Below are positions 21,384 through 31,342 of a stretch of 64,000 nucleotides of DNA, piece after piece. The notes beneath the pieces are model-generated. The model was not told where the DNA came from and did not search any database. It worked only from the letters and a program-made list of their open reading frames with translations. A program made the translations under genes and the position numbers. Location: NCBI RefSeq assembly GCF_000367765.1, contig NZ_AORI01000005.1, positions 1 through 64,000 of the forward strand. Direction: 5' to 3'. This DNA is from Metamycoplasma auris 15026. Lineage in GTDB: Bacteria > Bacillota_I > Bacilli_A > Mycoplasmatales > Metamycoplasmataceae. Numbering within the stretch: the stretch's first letter is position 1; every line of letters begins with the position of its first letter.

Positions 21384-23261
21384 CTAAACTCCTTCCATTT
21401 CTATTTTATTTATTTGTGCTTCATAAATTTCATTAAATGAAGTTTTAACTTTGGATAGTTCTAACTTGTGATTTTTCTTTAAATCTTTTAGTGTCTTTTT
21501 TAATTCTAGATATTTGTTAGTTAACTCCTCAATAGATTTTTTATCAGCATCTTTTGCTTTTTTAGCAATTAAAAGACCTGATTTAATTGATACCAATTGA
21601 AGAATTAATTGCTCAATTTCATAGTTGTATTTCTTATTTATAAATGAAATATAGGAAATTTTTGAATCCTCAATATCATTTGGATTAAATCATGTTTCTT
21701 CTTTGTTTGAGGAAGCTGACATAAAACTACCAATTTGTTCTCTTGATATTTTTCTTGCATCATTAATGGAAAGAATTCTTCCTTCATTTATAACTGCAAT
21801 TGTGTCAGCAAGAGCAATTATTTCGTCTAATTCATATGATATTAATAAAATAGCTTTGCCTTTTTTCTTTTCTTCAAGAATTTGGGAGTGAATATGTGTA
21901 ATAGCTCCAATATCCATACCTCTAGTTGGTTGAACTATTAAAATGAAATCATGGTCAAACATCATTTCACGACCAACAATGAATTTTTGTTGATTTCCAC
22001 CTGAAAGGGAACGCGCTATACTTTTTGGTCCTTGAGAGCTACGCACGTCATAATTTGCGATAATTTCTTTGGTAAATTTATTGATATTCTTAGGTTTTAA
22101 AACCCCAAATGTTTGGAACTGCTTATCTCATAGTCTTCTAATAACAGAGTTTTCTTGGATACTAAAATCAAGAATAATTCCATGGTGGTGACGATCCGCT
22201 GGAATATATGCCATATGATTGATGCTTCTAGTATATGTATTTGTGTTAGTGATATCTCTTAGTTCATATTCATCAATATTAACTTGATCATCATTTTTTT
22301 TCAATTGCTTCTTTAGACGCATATGAATTGAACCTTTAGATGGTTTTTCCATACCACTAATGATTTTTTCTAGTGCATTTTGACCATTGCCATCAACACC
22401 AGCAATTGCAAAGATTTCACCTGCATGAACATCAAATGAAATATTGTGAAGATTTTTTCTTAGTTTTTGAGTATATACATTTCTTACTGAAAGAATGACA
22501 TCTTTTCTTTCACATTTGGAATCATTTTTAATTTCTACTACTTGGCTTCCAACCATAGCAGAAATAATTTCATCCAATGAAGCTTTTTTCATATCAAAAT
22601 TACCAGTGACTTTACCAAGTCTTAAAACTGTAGCAGTATCAGCTACTTGTTTTATTTCTTTTAATTTGTGAGATATGAAAATTATTGTCTTGCCTGCTTG
22701 CTTAAAAATTTCGAATGATTTTAATAAACCTTGAATTTCTTCGTCAGTTAAAACTGCAGTTGGCTCATCAAATACTAGAATATCATTTCCACGATATAGC
22801 ATCTTCATGATTTCAACTTTTTGTTGAGTTGCAACTGTAGCTTCTCCAGATTTTTGAAATAAATCAAAATATAAGTTGTATTTATTTTGAAGAGCTTTAA
22901 TTTTTTTAATTGCTATATCACGGTTAATAACACCTAAATTTGATGTTCATTCATCTCCAAGAATGATATTATCAAGGTTTGTGTACACATTAACTAATTT
23001 AAAATGTTGGTGTACCATTCCAATACCAATGGCATTGGCATCGTTTGGTCCAGAAAAAAGCACTTTGTTGCCATTAATTAGGATTTCACCACTTGTTTGT
23101 TCATAAAGTCCAAATAATATTGACATCAAAGTGCTTTTTCCTGCGCCATTTTCCCCAATTAGTGCATGAATGCTACCTTTTTTTACTTTAAAGGACACAT
23201 TATCATTTGCAACAATACCTGGGAATTCTTTAGTTATGTTTCTAAATTCAACAGCGTACAT
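21384..23261 (-). CDS. Nucleoside ABC transporter ATP-binding protein, two ABC domains (625 aa)
   Basis: Tandem-domain ATPase of the RbsA/NupO type powering nucleoside import. Domain 1 has Walker A GENGAGKST, Q-loop MVHQHFKL, Walker B ILVFDEPT and H-loop ISHK, but its signature motif is degenerate (SGEATVATQQKVEI). Domain 2 has the family's degenerate Walker A (GVDGNGQN), a good signature LSGGNQQK and VQPTRGMD. After about residue 535 a Lys/Glu-rich helical extension of about 90 residues follows. It starts 5 bases after the BMP gene stop. In this genome its original upstream gene is split by the ICE, so its transcription must now come from ICE DNA or an internal promoter (inference). Confidence 0.93.
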
Positions 23262-23266
23262 TGTAA

Positions 23267-24310
23267 TTATTTATTTTTGTTTATTTCAGCAGCAAGCTTG
23301 TTTAGTAATTCAGAAAGACCAAGATTACTTTCTTCTTGACCATCGATGTTGACCATCTTAGATGAGTTTAATCATTTCTTTTCGTTTTCTTTTAAATTTC
23401 TAAATACTTCTTCACCTAACTCTAGTGCTTTGTCAGCTAATTCTTTTTTATCTTTAATGTGGGTCTTAGTTACACCAACTCAGTTTTTGTTGTAACCTTC
23501 AAACATTTTTCCATCAGCTTTACCAAGTTCAAAACCACCTAGATTTTCTTTTAATTTTGCTGGATCTTTTACCTTAGTAATTTGTGTTAGAGCATCATAT
23601 GTAGCTTGACCTAAAGATTTAATAATTGATGTAAACACTAAGTTTTTTTGAGCTGGTGTTGCTGCAAATCCTTGGTCAGCATCAACACCAATCATATATT
23701 TGCCTGTTTTCTTTTCAAGTTCTTGAAGAACAAGAGTTGAAGCAATTCCGGCAACAGGAAGAATAATCTTAGGGTTCAATGCAATCATTTTCTTAACTGT
23801 TGCATCCATTTTTTGAGTTTGTTCAAAACCAGAATCTAAGTCAATGGTGTTTGTCACTGAATAGGTTTTATTCTTGTCTTTGTGATCTGGTCTAGTATTT
23901 CAATATAGAACACCTTTTAAGAAACCTTCGATAAAGTCAGTTACTGAAGCATGAATTGATCCACCAAATGTTCCAAATGTTCTATCTTCTTTCTTTTCTT
24001 CATTAGATAGGAATTCAGCAGTTGCATATCCTGCAGCAAACCCTGCTTCTTTTGTTTTAAATTCTTGGAAGATTGAATATCCAGGAGTGTTGAATCCATT
24101 TTCTTTCTTTCCTGTGTAGTCTTGGCCAATAAAGATAATGTTTTTTTTCTTAACTTCTTCTTTATGAGTGTCTAATCATGTTTTAATTTTATCTTCATGG
24201 AATTGACCTGGAAGAATTCAAACATTATATCCATTTCTTAAGGCAGTATTATAAGCTTCGGTAATTGCTTCTTTATTATTCTTAGATTCAATAACACCAA
24301 ATTTGGCCAT
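23267..24310 (-). pseudogene. BMP-family nucleoside-binding lipoprotein, C-terminal part cut off by the ICE
   Basis: C-terminal 343 residues of a BMP/PnrA-type substrate-binding lipoprotein (ALRNGYNVWILPGQ, IIFIGQDYTG, FGTFGGSIHASVTDFIEGFLKG, GKYMIGVDADQGF). The signal peptide, lipobox and first ligand-binding strand are missing; they lie at 56765-57063. The ICE end happens to supply an in-frame ATG (24308-24310, then Ala), so a shortened cytoplasmic protein could be made, but no Shine-Dalgarno precedes it and it could not reach the surface. Joining at one copy of CCAAATTT gives a continuous 442-residue frame. The three transporter genes downstream remain intact. Confidence 0.9.
24297..24304. 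repeat. Left 8-bp target duplication of the ICE
   Basis: CCAAATTT, directly repeated at 56765-56772. Both copies lie within the BMP coding sequence and deleting one copy with the ICE restores the frame. Confidence 0.9.
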
Positions 24311-24326
24311 GTTCAAAAATAGGTGG
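24305..24326 (+). repeat. ICE left terminal inverted repeat
   Basis: Begins GGCCATGTTCAA and ends GGTGG. It matches the reverse complement of 56743-56764 at 15 of 22 positions with no gaps. It also contains the ATG that opens the truncated BMP frame outward. Confidence 0.75.
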
Positions 24327-24492
24327 TTAGTTAAATAACTAGTTAAATCTCATTACGCTTGTTATATATATGTGTGTAAAAAGAAAGGATTTAACTTAGT
24401 TTGGAGAGAGCTCTTTTCGAAGGGCTTTTTTTAAAATATCTTTTTTAAAAGATTTATAAAAAAACTAAGTTAAGTTTTAAAAGTAGTAGCTT
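24327..24492 (+). promoter_or_regulatory. ICE left-end leader with nested hairpins
   Basis: TTAACTTAGTTT (24391-24402) is perfectly complementary to AAACTAAGTTAA (24462-24473). Inside the loop lies a terminator-like hairpin GCTCTT-TTCG-AAGGGC followed by seven Ts (24410-24432), and a second stem ATCTTTT/AAAAGAT. The outer and inner folds are compatible. The layout looks like a transcription terminator or attenuator upstream of the methyltransferase-like gene, or a signal used at the element end. Confidence 0.5.
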
Positions 24493-25284
24493 ATGAAAAA
24501 GTTAGTATTATGACTTCTTTTTGATGACAATCATTGTAGTTTTGCTAATGCAATTTTAGAACATCCTGAAGTTTTTAGTCGATATGATGCAGTATATGCT
24601 TATGGGTTTGGAAAAAACAAAATACTTGAAACAACTAAAAAACTCCAAAATATTTCCTGAACTTATACACAATTTGATTTGGCATTGACTAATGAAAAAT
24701 TAATAAAAGAATTAAAGACATATCCTAAACCAGATATTGTTTTAGCATCACCACCATGTGAAAGTTTTAGTATGGCAGATTGTTCTTGCAGAATGAGCCA
24801 AACTTACGATAATGATAAGTGAATAGTAAGAAGTAGAGAGTGATATAGAAACAGAGCATTAACTGTTAATGTTCCTAATAAAACTAGAGACTTTATTAAA
24901 AAAGAAAGAAATAGGCTAAATGGAGAAGGCTGTGCTTCAGGCCTAGTTCATATCATAGAAACTTTTAAGCCTAAAGCCTATGTAATTGAAAATCCAGAGA
25001 ATAGCAAAATATGACAGTTTTTTGCAAATCATTGAAACTTTAAGGGTTTTAGAAATATTACTTATTATTACAATTACAACTTAAACTTCAGCAAAAAACC
25101 AACTTGTTTTCTAAGTAATATACAACTAAATCTAAAGAAACAAACTTTAAAAGAAGGATACAACAAAACTCATTTTTTGAATGGTAATTACAAACAAAGA
25201 AGTTCAATTCCAAGTGCCCTAATTCTTGATATTTTAAACCAAATAATATTGAAAGGAGAAATTAAAAATGAAGAAGTTATTTAA
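24493..25284 (+). CDS. C5-cytosine methyltransferase-like protein (263 aa)
   Basis: Contains DIVLASPPCESFS, which matches the catalytic motif IV (PPCxxFS, with the nucleophilic Cys) of DNA cytosine-5 methyltransferases, and YVIENPENSKIW in place of motif VI (ENV). The SAM-binding motif I near the N-terminus (VLWLLFDDNHCS) is poorly conserved and no clear target-recognition domain is seen, so activity is uncertain. It may protect ICE DNA or be phage-type self-modification. It is the first gene of a plus-strand operon and overlaps the next gene by 17 bases. It would not be the expected partner of the EcoRI-like nuclease at 43140, which normally pairs with an adenine methylase. Confidence 0.6.
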
Positions 25285-25906
25285 GAAAAAACATATTAAA
25301 TGATTGCAAGCATATGAAGATAGCAAGAATATAAATGTTTATAGAATGTTTAATAATAAAGCAAGAAGTTTCAAGGTTGCAAAAGAACAAGAAATCTATG
25401 TTGAATTAATTAAGAACATAGTTTCAAGTTTAGAAGACTTCGATGAAGACTTTATTCAATTAATTTATGATGAACTAAAAGTATCTAAAAACTTAAATTG
25501 AATATCTAAAATTGCAAAAATGACAGAAGAATTAAGACTTACTTCCGATATTAAAAAATGTACTTTGTTTGATTTGTTTATCAAAAACAATAGTATTTTT
25601 ACAATTCAAGAAATATGAACTTCAGTTGATACTGAATTAAAAGAAAAGGGCATCTTAGGTAATGTTTTATTAGCAAGTGATTTAGTGACTTTTAATCATG
25701 AATTAAAAGACAAAGATACATTAGTTCAAATTAATTCTTTAGGACGTTTAGAATTGATTTCATCTTTAAGACATGATTTGATGGATTGAATTGCAGGGTC
25801 TAAAATCCAAGATTTAATACTATGCTATTCATATTCAAAAGATGATTTTGTAAATGACAATCAAGAGATTTTTGCAATTAAAAAAGTATTCAAGGATAAC
25901 TATTAA
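25268..25906 (+). CDS. Unknown ICE protein, paralog family I (212 aa)
   Basis: No recognised domain. Predicted soluble, helical and acidic. Start chosen at 25268 because AAAGGAG lies 6 bases upstream; the start is inside the previous gene. It shares a layout with the proteins at 25981 and 27300: an early helical segment with YVELIKNIVSSLEDF(D/N), a middle TSVDTELKEKGILGNVLLASDLV, and a late segment matching YVKLDGYNRG and WVSDQEIEYLLSYYPF of the paralog. Gene order and close packing suggest one operon of accessory genes. Possible roles such as antirestriction or host takeover are guesses. Confidence 0.75.
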
Positions 25907-25980
25907 AATCTAGATTTTTTCAATTTAATAAGCGCACATATAAGACTATTTAAAAACTAAAAATTGAAAGGAAATTAATA

Positions 25981-26577
25981 ATGAAAAATCGTTTGAAACA
26001 TAGTATAAACAATTTGTTTTATGAAACTGATTTCGCTGACATAGAAAAATATATTAATGATATTTCAAATATAGCATCTTCAAAAGAAACTGAACCAGGA
26101 AGAGCATTCTATGTAGATATGCTTGAAAAAATATTCTTAAAACTTGAAGATTTTAATGATAGATTTAAAATCAAAGTTATTGAATGATTAGCAACTAACC
26201 CTGATTTGGATGAAATTATAAGTTTATATTATATGACTTGTGATGTTTATAAGCATGGTGCTATATACAATGACCTAACTGATGACTTTTTTGAAAAAGA
26301 AGATATTCATTCATTTAAACATTTATGAGAAGAAATGGATAGCGATTTAAGAACTAATGGTATTGATGCCAATATTTATCTACTTAAAGATTTATTAGAA
26401 GTTCAAGATACAAGAAATTATGTGAAATTAGATGGATATAATCGTGGAGTTGAAATTGATGATATTGAAAAAGAGTTTCATGACTGAGTTAGTGACCAAG
26501 AAATTGAATACTTATTAAGTTATTATCCTTTTTCTGTAGATGACTATCTAGATGACCCAGATGTAATGGACTGTTAA
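25981..26577 (+). CDS. Unknown ICE protein, paralog family I (198 aa)
   Basis: No recognised domain. Acidic helical protein with Shine-Dalgarno AAAGGA. It is a paralog of the protein at 27300-27929. A 95-base stretch (26321-26415), encoding EEMDSDLRTNGIDANIYLL and the following KDLLEVQDTR, is identical at the DNA level to 27586-27680, while the flanking sequence differs strongly. That pattern suggests gene conversion or recent recombination between the two copies. Confidence 0.75.
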
Positions 26578-26585
26578 AGAAGCAT

Positions 26586-27269
26586 ATGATAAATAAAACT
26601 AATTGACTTAAAGAAAAAGACTTTGATTGACTAAAAAATAGATGTATTGCACATAATGTTTATAAAGACAATGTACATTCTTGAATAAACTACTTTAATT
26701 CACATATAAATAAAACTTATAAAGATATCAAGAAAATTAGACTCTATGTTAAAACATTAAAAAAACTATTTAAAAATCTTAAAAAAATTGAGTTTGAAGC
26801 AAAAAGTGAAGTGATATTTGTTAGTGATTGTTTAACTATGATTTTTCAAAATAATTGAATAACATTTGATAAATTAGACCACCTACAAAAAATGTCTAAA
26901 TATGCTGCAAGTTTTTCAAATAGAGTTTATATGAAACACTTTAATGTTCAATCATATCCATATTCAAACTTATATAATGCATTTTTAAATCAAAATAATA
27001 TCCATACAATTAAGACCCTTAAAGAAGTTCTTTCTGGGAAGGAACGTTATTTAAATATAGTGGATTTCCATCAATTTGAAGCAACAAGAACAAAGACAAA
27101 GACTAATCCAAAATGATTAGTAAATTATATCAGCAATAATGACTTAGTTTATGTTGGTAAAAAAAGAAATCCATACGATTGAAGACTTATTTACAACCCA
27201 AAACCACTTCTAATTAGATTTTTGGATACATTAGTTACAACCAAAATTAGTTTTTGAAAAGAAGATTAA
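26586..27269 (+). CDS. Unknown ICE protein, paralog family II (227 aa)
   Basis: No recognised domain. The N-terminal half is basic (KTYKDIKKIRLYVKTLKKLF); the C-terminal half has NRVYMKHFNVQSYPYSNLY, TIKTLKEVL and WLVNYISNNDLVYVGKKRNPYDW. The same C-terminal pattern appears in the protein at 27919 (VYMEHFN..., GGLKGIL, WLVDSTSDDDLVYPSGTNPYEW), so the two are paralogs. It begins 8 bases after the previous stop. Basic N-terminus might bind nucleic acid (inference). Confidence 0.72.
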
Positions 27270-27299
27270 AAAGAATAATAGAAAGGATATTTAATAAAT

Positions 27300-27929
27300 A
27301 TGATGAAAGAAAAATATCTTAAAACATTTGAAGAAATTAAGTCAACATTCAAAAATAATGAAGATAAGGCACTTTATGATGAATTAATTAAAGAAATCCT
27401 CTTGAATTGTTCAAAACTAAATAAAGATATCAAGTCTAAAGTTATTACTAAATTAGTTTCTGAAAATAGTTTTGATACATTAGTATCTATTTATAAGTTC
27501 ACAAGTGATTTAGTTGATTGCAGTGTAGAAGAGCATCCTTTATCTAATATTTTCTTTAAAGATAAAGATATCCATTCATTTCATGATTTATGAGAAGAAA
27601 TGGATAGCGATTTAAGAACTAATGGTATTGATGCCAATATTTATCTACTTAAAGATTTATTAGAAGTTCAAGATACAAGACTATATATTAAACTGGATGA
27701 ATGTTCAAGAGCAATTCAAATTAAAAATATAGAAAAAGATTTTCAAACTTGAATTGTTTCAAAATCTATTGAACAATTACTTGTGCTATATCCTTTTCAA
27801 TTAAAAGATTATTTAGAAGAAAAGAAACTTGAGTTAGTACTTAAGAAAAAGTATGAAAAAAATAACAATATTACATCCAATAAAAAACAAATAAAGAAAG
27901 GAATAAATAAAGAGATAAATGAAAAATAA
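27300..27929 (+). CDS. Unknown ICE protein, paralog family I (209 aa)
   Basis: Paralog of the protein at 25981, with the 95-base identical DNA block at 27586-27680. It ends in a Lys/Asn-rich tail. The stop codon overlaps the start of the next gene by 11 bases. Shine-Dalgarno AGAAAGGA. Two adjacent ATGs (27300, 27303) are possible starts. Alternating type I and type II paralogs (I, I, II, I, II) suggests duplication of a two-gene unit. Confidence 0.72.
27586..27680 (+). repeat. 95-bp exact direct repeat between two ICE paralogs
   Basis: Identical to 26321-26415 and in the same reading frame relative to the two paralogous genes. Immediately outside the block the genes diverge. Confidence 0.9.
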
Positions 27930-28509
27930 TATCAATATTTCAATTGATGATTTATTAGAAGAGTATACTGAAGAAAATGCAAAAAAATATGTGGATTTAG
28001 TTATTAGTATCTCTAATAACGCAATCAAGATTGCTAAATCACCAATTTATGCTCAAAAGTTCTCAAATAACATTTACAAAGTTCTTGAACCCCAAACACT
28101 TACAATACCTGAATTACAAAAACTATTAGAACTTACAAATATTGTGTTGAAGTTTGATAATTCAGTCTATATGGAACATTTTAATTATTTTGAATGTGGT
28201 GCTGATTATTTAAACTTTCTAATTGAAGAGTGCGATCTTGAAACTGTAGGTGGTCTAAAAGGAATATTAGAAGAACATGATGACAACCTAACATGAATTG
28301 ATTGAGAACTTTATGCATTATTCAAAAAAAGAAATAAAAAGTTGCCTTGATTAGTTGATTCTACATCAGATGATGATTTAGTTTATCCTAGTGGCACAAA
28401 TCCATATGAGTGATATTTAGTGGATGAATCAGAGTATATGTCTTCTTATTTAGAAAATCATTTTAATGAAGGTCATATTCTTTCTTGGATTAAAGAAAAA
28501 AGTCTTTAA
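27919..28509 (+). CDS. Unknown ICE protein, paralog family II (196 aa)
   Basis: Acidic helical protein without a recognised domain. The C-terminal half (GGLKGILEEHD, WLVDSTSDDDLVYPSGTNPYEWYLVDES) matches that of the protein at 26586. ATG lies inside the 3' end of the previous gene; an AAAGGA is about 14 bases upstream. Last of the five-gene paralog cluster. Confidence 0.72.
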
Positions 28510-28593
28510 TAACATTAAAACCTAAACAACTAAATAAAACAACATAAATTAACTTAAATTGCTTTAAAAAAAGGAAAGGAAACTCAATAACTT

Positions 28594-29499
28594 ATGGATT
28601 TAAGTAAGGTCTTTAATTTGGATAAAACTCCCTTTGATTCAGAATCATTACTAAAAGAAGTCTTATCTAAGGATTTCATTCAAAAAGAAATAAAAAGACT
28701 TAATTTAAGTGAACAACAAATTAAAAAAGGAAGAGGGATTTTGCAAAGATATCATGACTTTATAATCGAAAATAACACTGAACCTCAATATTCACTATAT
28801 GTCAATGTTTATAATGACTTAGCAGAAGATTTTAGTGAATCCAAATGATTAAACAAATATAAGAAATTAGATAATTTTTGATTAACTTCCATAACTGAAT
28901 TAGATCCGATAATCCAGTCTTATTTTGATAATGATTTAAATAACAAAGTATTTTTAAAGTTCAAAAGTGCGCTTAAGGATTACTTATCTTCCTTGAGTAG
29001 TGATATTAAATCTACTTCAATTAAAAATGAGTTAGTTAAGATTGCAAAAAATGGAAAAATATCAACAAATTATTGATTTTGAGATGAAAAAAATAAGTAT
29101 GCAAGCAATATTCTTAAATACATAGGAAGTTTGCAAGCAATTCAACTAAATAACTCAGTTGCAATCTTAAATGCCAATGATTTATACAGTTATATTTCTT
29201 CTAATCCTGATGAAAAAAGAGTTGTTTTAGGTTATTTAAATAAAGTTGATATCTTAATTATTAATAACTTAACACTTGGCATAAAACCTCAATGATTTTT
29301 GGATTATTTAATAAATATTATTGAAACACGCACAACTAAAGAACTTCCAATTTTAATTTCATCCTCAAGAAATATAGCATCATCAAAAACAAGATTTTTA
29401 TCCAACTATTATTATTCCAAAGAACAGCAAACAAATGATGTTGAAGACTTATTTAAATCAATTATATCTTCAAACTTTGAATTGATTCATATTAAATAA
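28594..29499 (+). CDS. Helicase-loader (DnaI/DnaC)-like protein with degenerate ATPase motifs (301 aa)
   Basis: The N-terminal 60 residues (LLKEVLSKDFIQKEIKRLNL...) and overall length resemble DnaI-type primosomal helicase loaders. The C-terminal half has AILNANDLYSYI..., VDILIINNLTLG and LDYLINIIETRTTKELPILISSS, matching the Walker B and sensor 1 regions, but Walker B reads IINNL instead of IDDIG and the P-loop region (KYIGSLQAIQLNNS) lacks GxGKT. It may be a catalytically dead loader or inhibitor that recruits or blocks the host helicase during ICE replication. The match is at the level of pattern, so the call is tentative. Shine-Dalgarno AAAGGAAAGGAAA. Confidence 0.5.
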
Positions 29500-29603
29500 C
29501 AAATAAATTGAAAGAAGATATATGTTTTTTCGTGTTGATTGTAAAAAAAGGTACAAAAAAATGAAGAAAACTAGACAGCAATTTAAAAAAGAATGAAACT
29601 AGT

Positions 29604-29786
29604 TTGTTTTTATATGGAGAATTAAAGGAATTAGCCAAACTTTGTGATTCATATGGTGAGCCCGAACCATTCTCAGACGAAGCAGAATATCAAGACTTCT
29701 ACTACGATAGACTTCTAACTGTTTTTGATGTATTAGAACATTGGAAAGCACAGTATCATAAAAAACAAATTAAAAACAAGGAGTAA
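29604..29786 (+). CDS. Small acidic ICE protein with TTG start, behind a mini-ORF (60 aa)
   Basis: Encodes LFLYGELKELAKLCDSYG and ends in Lys-rich QIKNKE. There is no ATG; the first plausible codon is TTG at 29604. Directly upstream a 26-codon ORF (29522-29602) with GAAAGAAG before its ATG ends in TAG one base before this TTG. Either translation reinitiates, or one gene has been split by a small indel. No domain recognised. Confidence 0.4.
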   Translation: MFLYGELKELAKLCDSYGEPEPFSDEAEYQDFYYDRLLTVFDVLEHWKAQYHKKQIKNKE

Positions 29787-29791
29787 AAACT

Positions 29792-30754
29792 ATTACTAAA
29801 AAAGAATTAAAAAAGCAAGAAATTAACAAAGAAATTGAAAAGTTTATTGAACAAAGTAACAAAGAATTAGATGAATATTTCTTAGATATTAATAAGATGC
29901 AAGATTTTCTTTCTTTTAGTGCCCAAATTAAGTCTAAATATTCGTATAGAAACACTAACTGAATAAAGAAGCAATATAAAGGAGCATCTATAGTTAAGAC
30001 TTATTCAGATTGAAAAAAAGACAATATAGAAGTACGTAAAGGTCAACATGGAATAAAAATATTGCGTCCTATTTTTGCTGAAGTTGTAGAAATTGAAAAT
30101 AAGGTTATTCCAAAGAAAAAATGGGATGATGCAATATTGCAAAAAATCAAAAATAATGAACTAGAAGTTCAAAATGTTTTAAGAAGTTTTGGAATCTCAT
30201 ATGTATTTGATATTTCACAAACTTTTTTACCTAAAGAAAAATATCCAAAAAACTATTTCGATTCTTGGTATCGTAAAAACAAACCAGACCCAACTTTAGA
30301 TGAAAAATGTTCAATAATTTTTAATGTTCTTTCAAGAATTATTGAAAGAAAGGGATGAAAAATTAATACTGATGCAACACTGGGACTTGTTCAAGGACAA
30401 ACTACATTTCTTTTAAAAGAAATTAAACTTAACAAACTTAATGAACTTCATGAAAACTTAAACACTTTATTCCATGAATATGCGCATATTCTATGTGAAC
30501 ATGATAAATCTAAGATTTCTTTAGGACTTAAAGAATATCAAGCAGAACTAGTCGCTTATACTTGTCATAAACACATCAACATTGAAGTTAAAGAACATAG
30601 TTTTAAGTACATGAAAGGTTGATTAAAGGATATTAATGCTTCACAAAAAAGAGCAATTGTTGACCAAATAATAAGAGTTTCTAAGGAAATTGTTAATGAG
30701 TTGGAAGATGAACTAAGAGCAATGGAATTGGAGACCAACAAAACTATCAATTAA
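29792..30754 (+). CDS. ArdC-like antirestriction/zincin protein (320 aa)
   Basis: The N-terminal domain fits the ArdC ssDNA-binding domain: YRNTNWIKKQYKG, VKTYSDWKKDNIEVRKGQHG and IKILRPI correspond to its conserved core (W/F-x-x-W..., V+KG..GI.IL.P). The C-terminal zincin domain has LFHEYAHILCEHD, an HExxH-type metal site, with E downstream in EYQAELVAYTC. ArdC proteins from plasmids protect incoming single-stranded DNA against restriction, which suits an ICE. There is no ATG or GTG: the frame starts at ATT (29792), 8 bases after a perfect AAGGAG, so AUU initiation is likely. A terminator-free RNA-rich region follows. Confidence 0.75.
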
Positions 30755-30778
30755 TTTGTTAATTTATTTAATAAAAAA

Positions 30779-30924
30779 ATATCCACATTCTTTTTTGATA
30801 AAGTACAAGTGGATATTTATGTTTTACTATAATAAGAAATTGTACAGCGCAAAAATATGTGGAAGTCCATACTTTTTTATTCTAATGTTTTATTCTAATA
30901 AGAAATTGTACACTGCAAAAATAT
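30779..30924. repeat. Hairpin and 29-bp direct repeats downstream of the ArdC-like gene
   Basis: ATATCCAC (30779-30786) pairs with GTGGATAT (30809-30816). TAATAAGAAATTGTAC (30830 and 30896) begins two 29-base repeats with two differences. Between them lies CATACTTTTTTATTCTAAT, also present at 6031-6049 near the AAA ATPase. No protein-coding gene is supported here; the short ORF at 30756-31001 has no start signal. Confidence 0.5.
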
Positions 30925-31010
30925 ATATTTTGCATAAAATAAACTTTAGATTAATTTTAAGTTTCTACCATTTTCCCACCATAGTGGTAGAAAAGTGGTA
31001 GAATAATGTT

Positions 31011-31217
31011 GAGATAATTATCTCTATTATTAGGTAGATTATTGTTTCAAACTACCCTCGGGTGTCTGGGCACTCGGGAACAAAAGAAACAATATATGTT
31101 ATAATAAATGTGTTCCTAATAAGAACTATATTGGCAGTGTGGTTCTACTGACCCTGTATGACTTAGAGATTACGAAATGAGGAGAGTGAACCAAACATAG
31201 GTATTTACCTATGTTTT
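31011..31217 (+). ncRNA. Structured ICE small RNA, copy 1 (pseudoknot plus second module)
   Basis: After an AATAAT-type -10 the RNA opens with the palindrome GAGATAATTATCTC. GGTAG (31033-31037) pairs with CTACC (31052-31056) while ATTGTTTC (31041-31048) between them pairs with GAAACAAT (31086-31093), forming a pseudoknot around the hairpin CGGGTG-TCTGGG-CACTCG. A second module follows with its own TATAAT (31100-31105), a GTTC/GAAC hairpin and GGTTC/GAACC. The terminator is ACATAGGT/ACCTATGT plus Ts. The first 90 bases recur almost unchanged at 32860. Confidence 0.6.
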
Positions 31218-31342
31218 TTTATTATAATTTCTAATATGAGTAAATTATTTATAAGTTACTATATGCCCTTGTATATTAGTAGGCTTCTATTAGCTCAAAT
31301 AAAAAAATAACCGAAGCAAAAAATGTGTGTTATAATATTTTT

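Noticed and set aside
23941..24129. Minus-strand ORF of 62 codons inside the BMP gene
   Set aside because: Different frame from the conserved BMP sequence; a shadow ORF.
24493..25284. Methyltransferase-like gene as the protective partner of the EcoRI-like nuclease
   Set aside because: Its motifs are of the cytosine-5 type with weak SAM motif; EcoRI partners are adenine methylases. It also lies 18 kb away in another operon. Left open only as a possibility.
30756..31001. Plus-strand ORF of 81 codons after the ArdC-like gene
   Set aside because: Covers hairpins and direct repeats, overlaps a small RNA promoter, has no ribosome-binding site and no protein-like composition.
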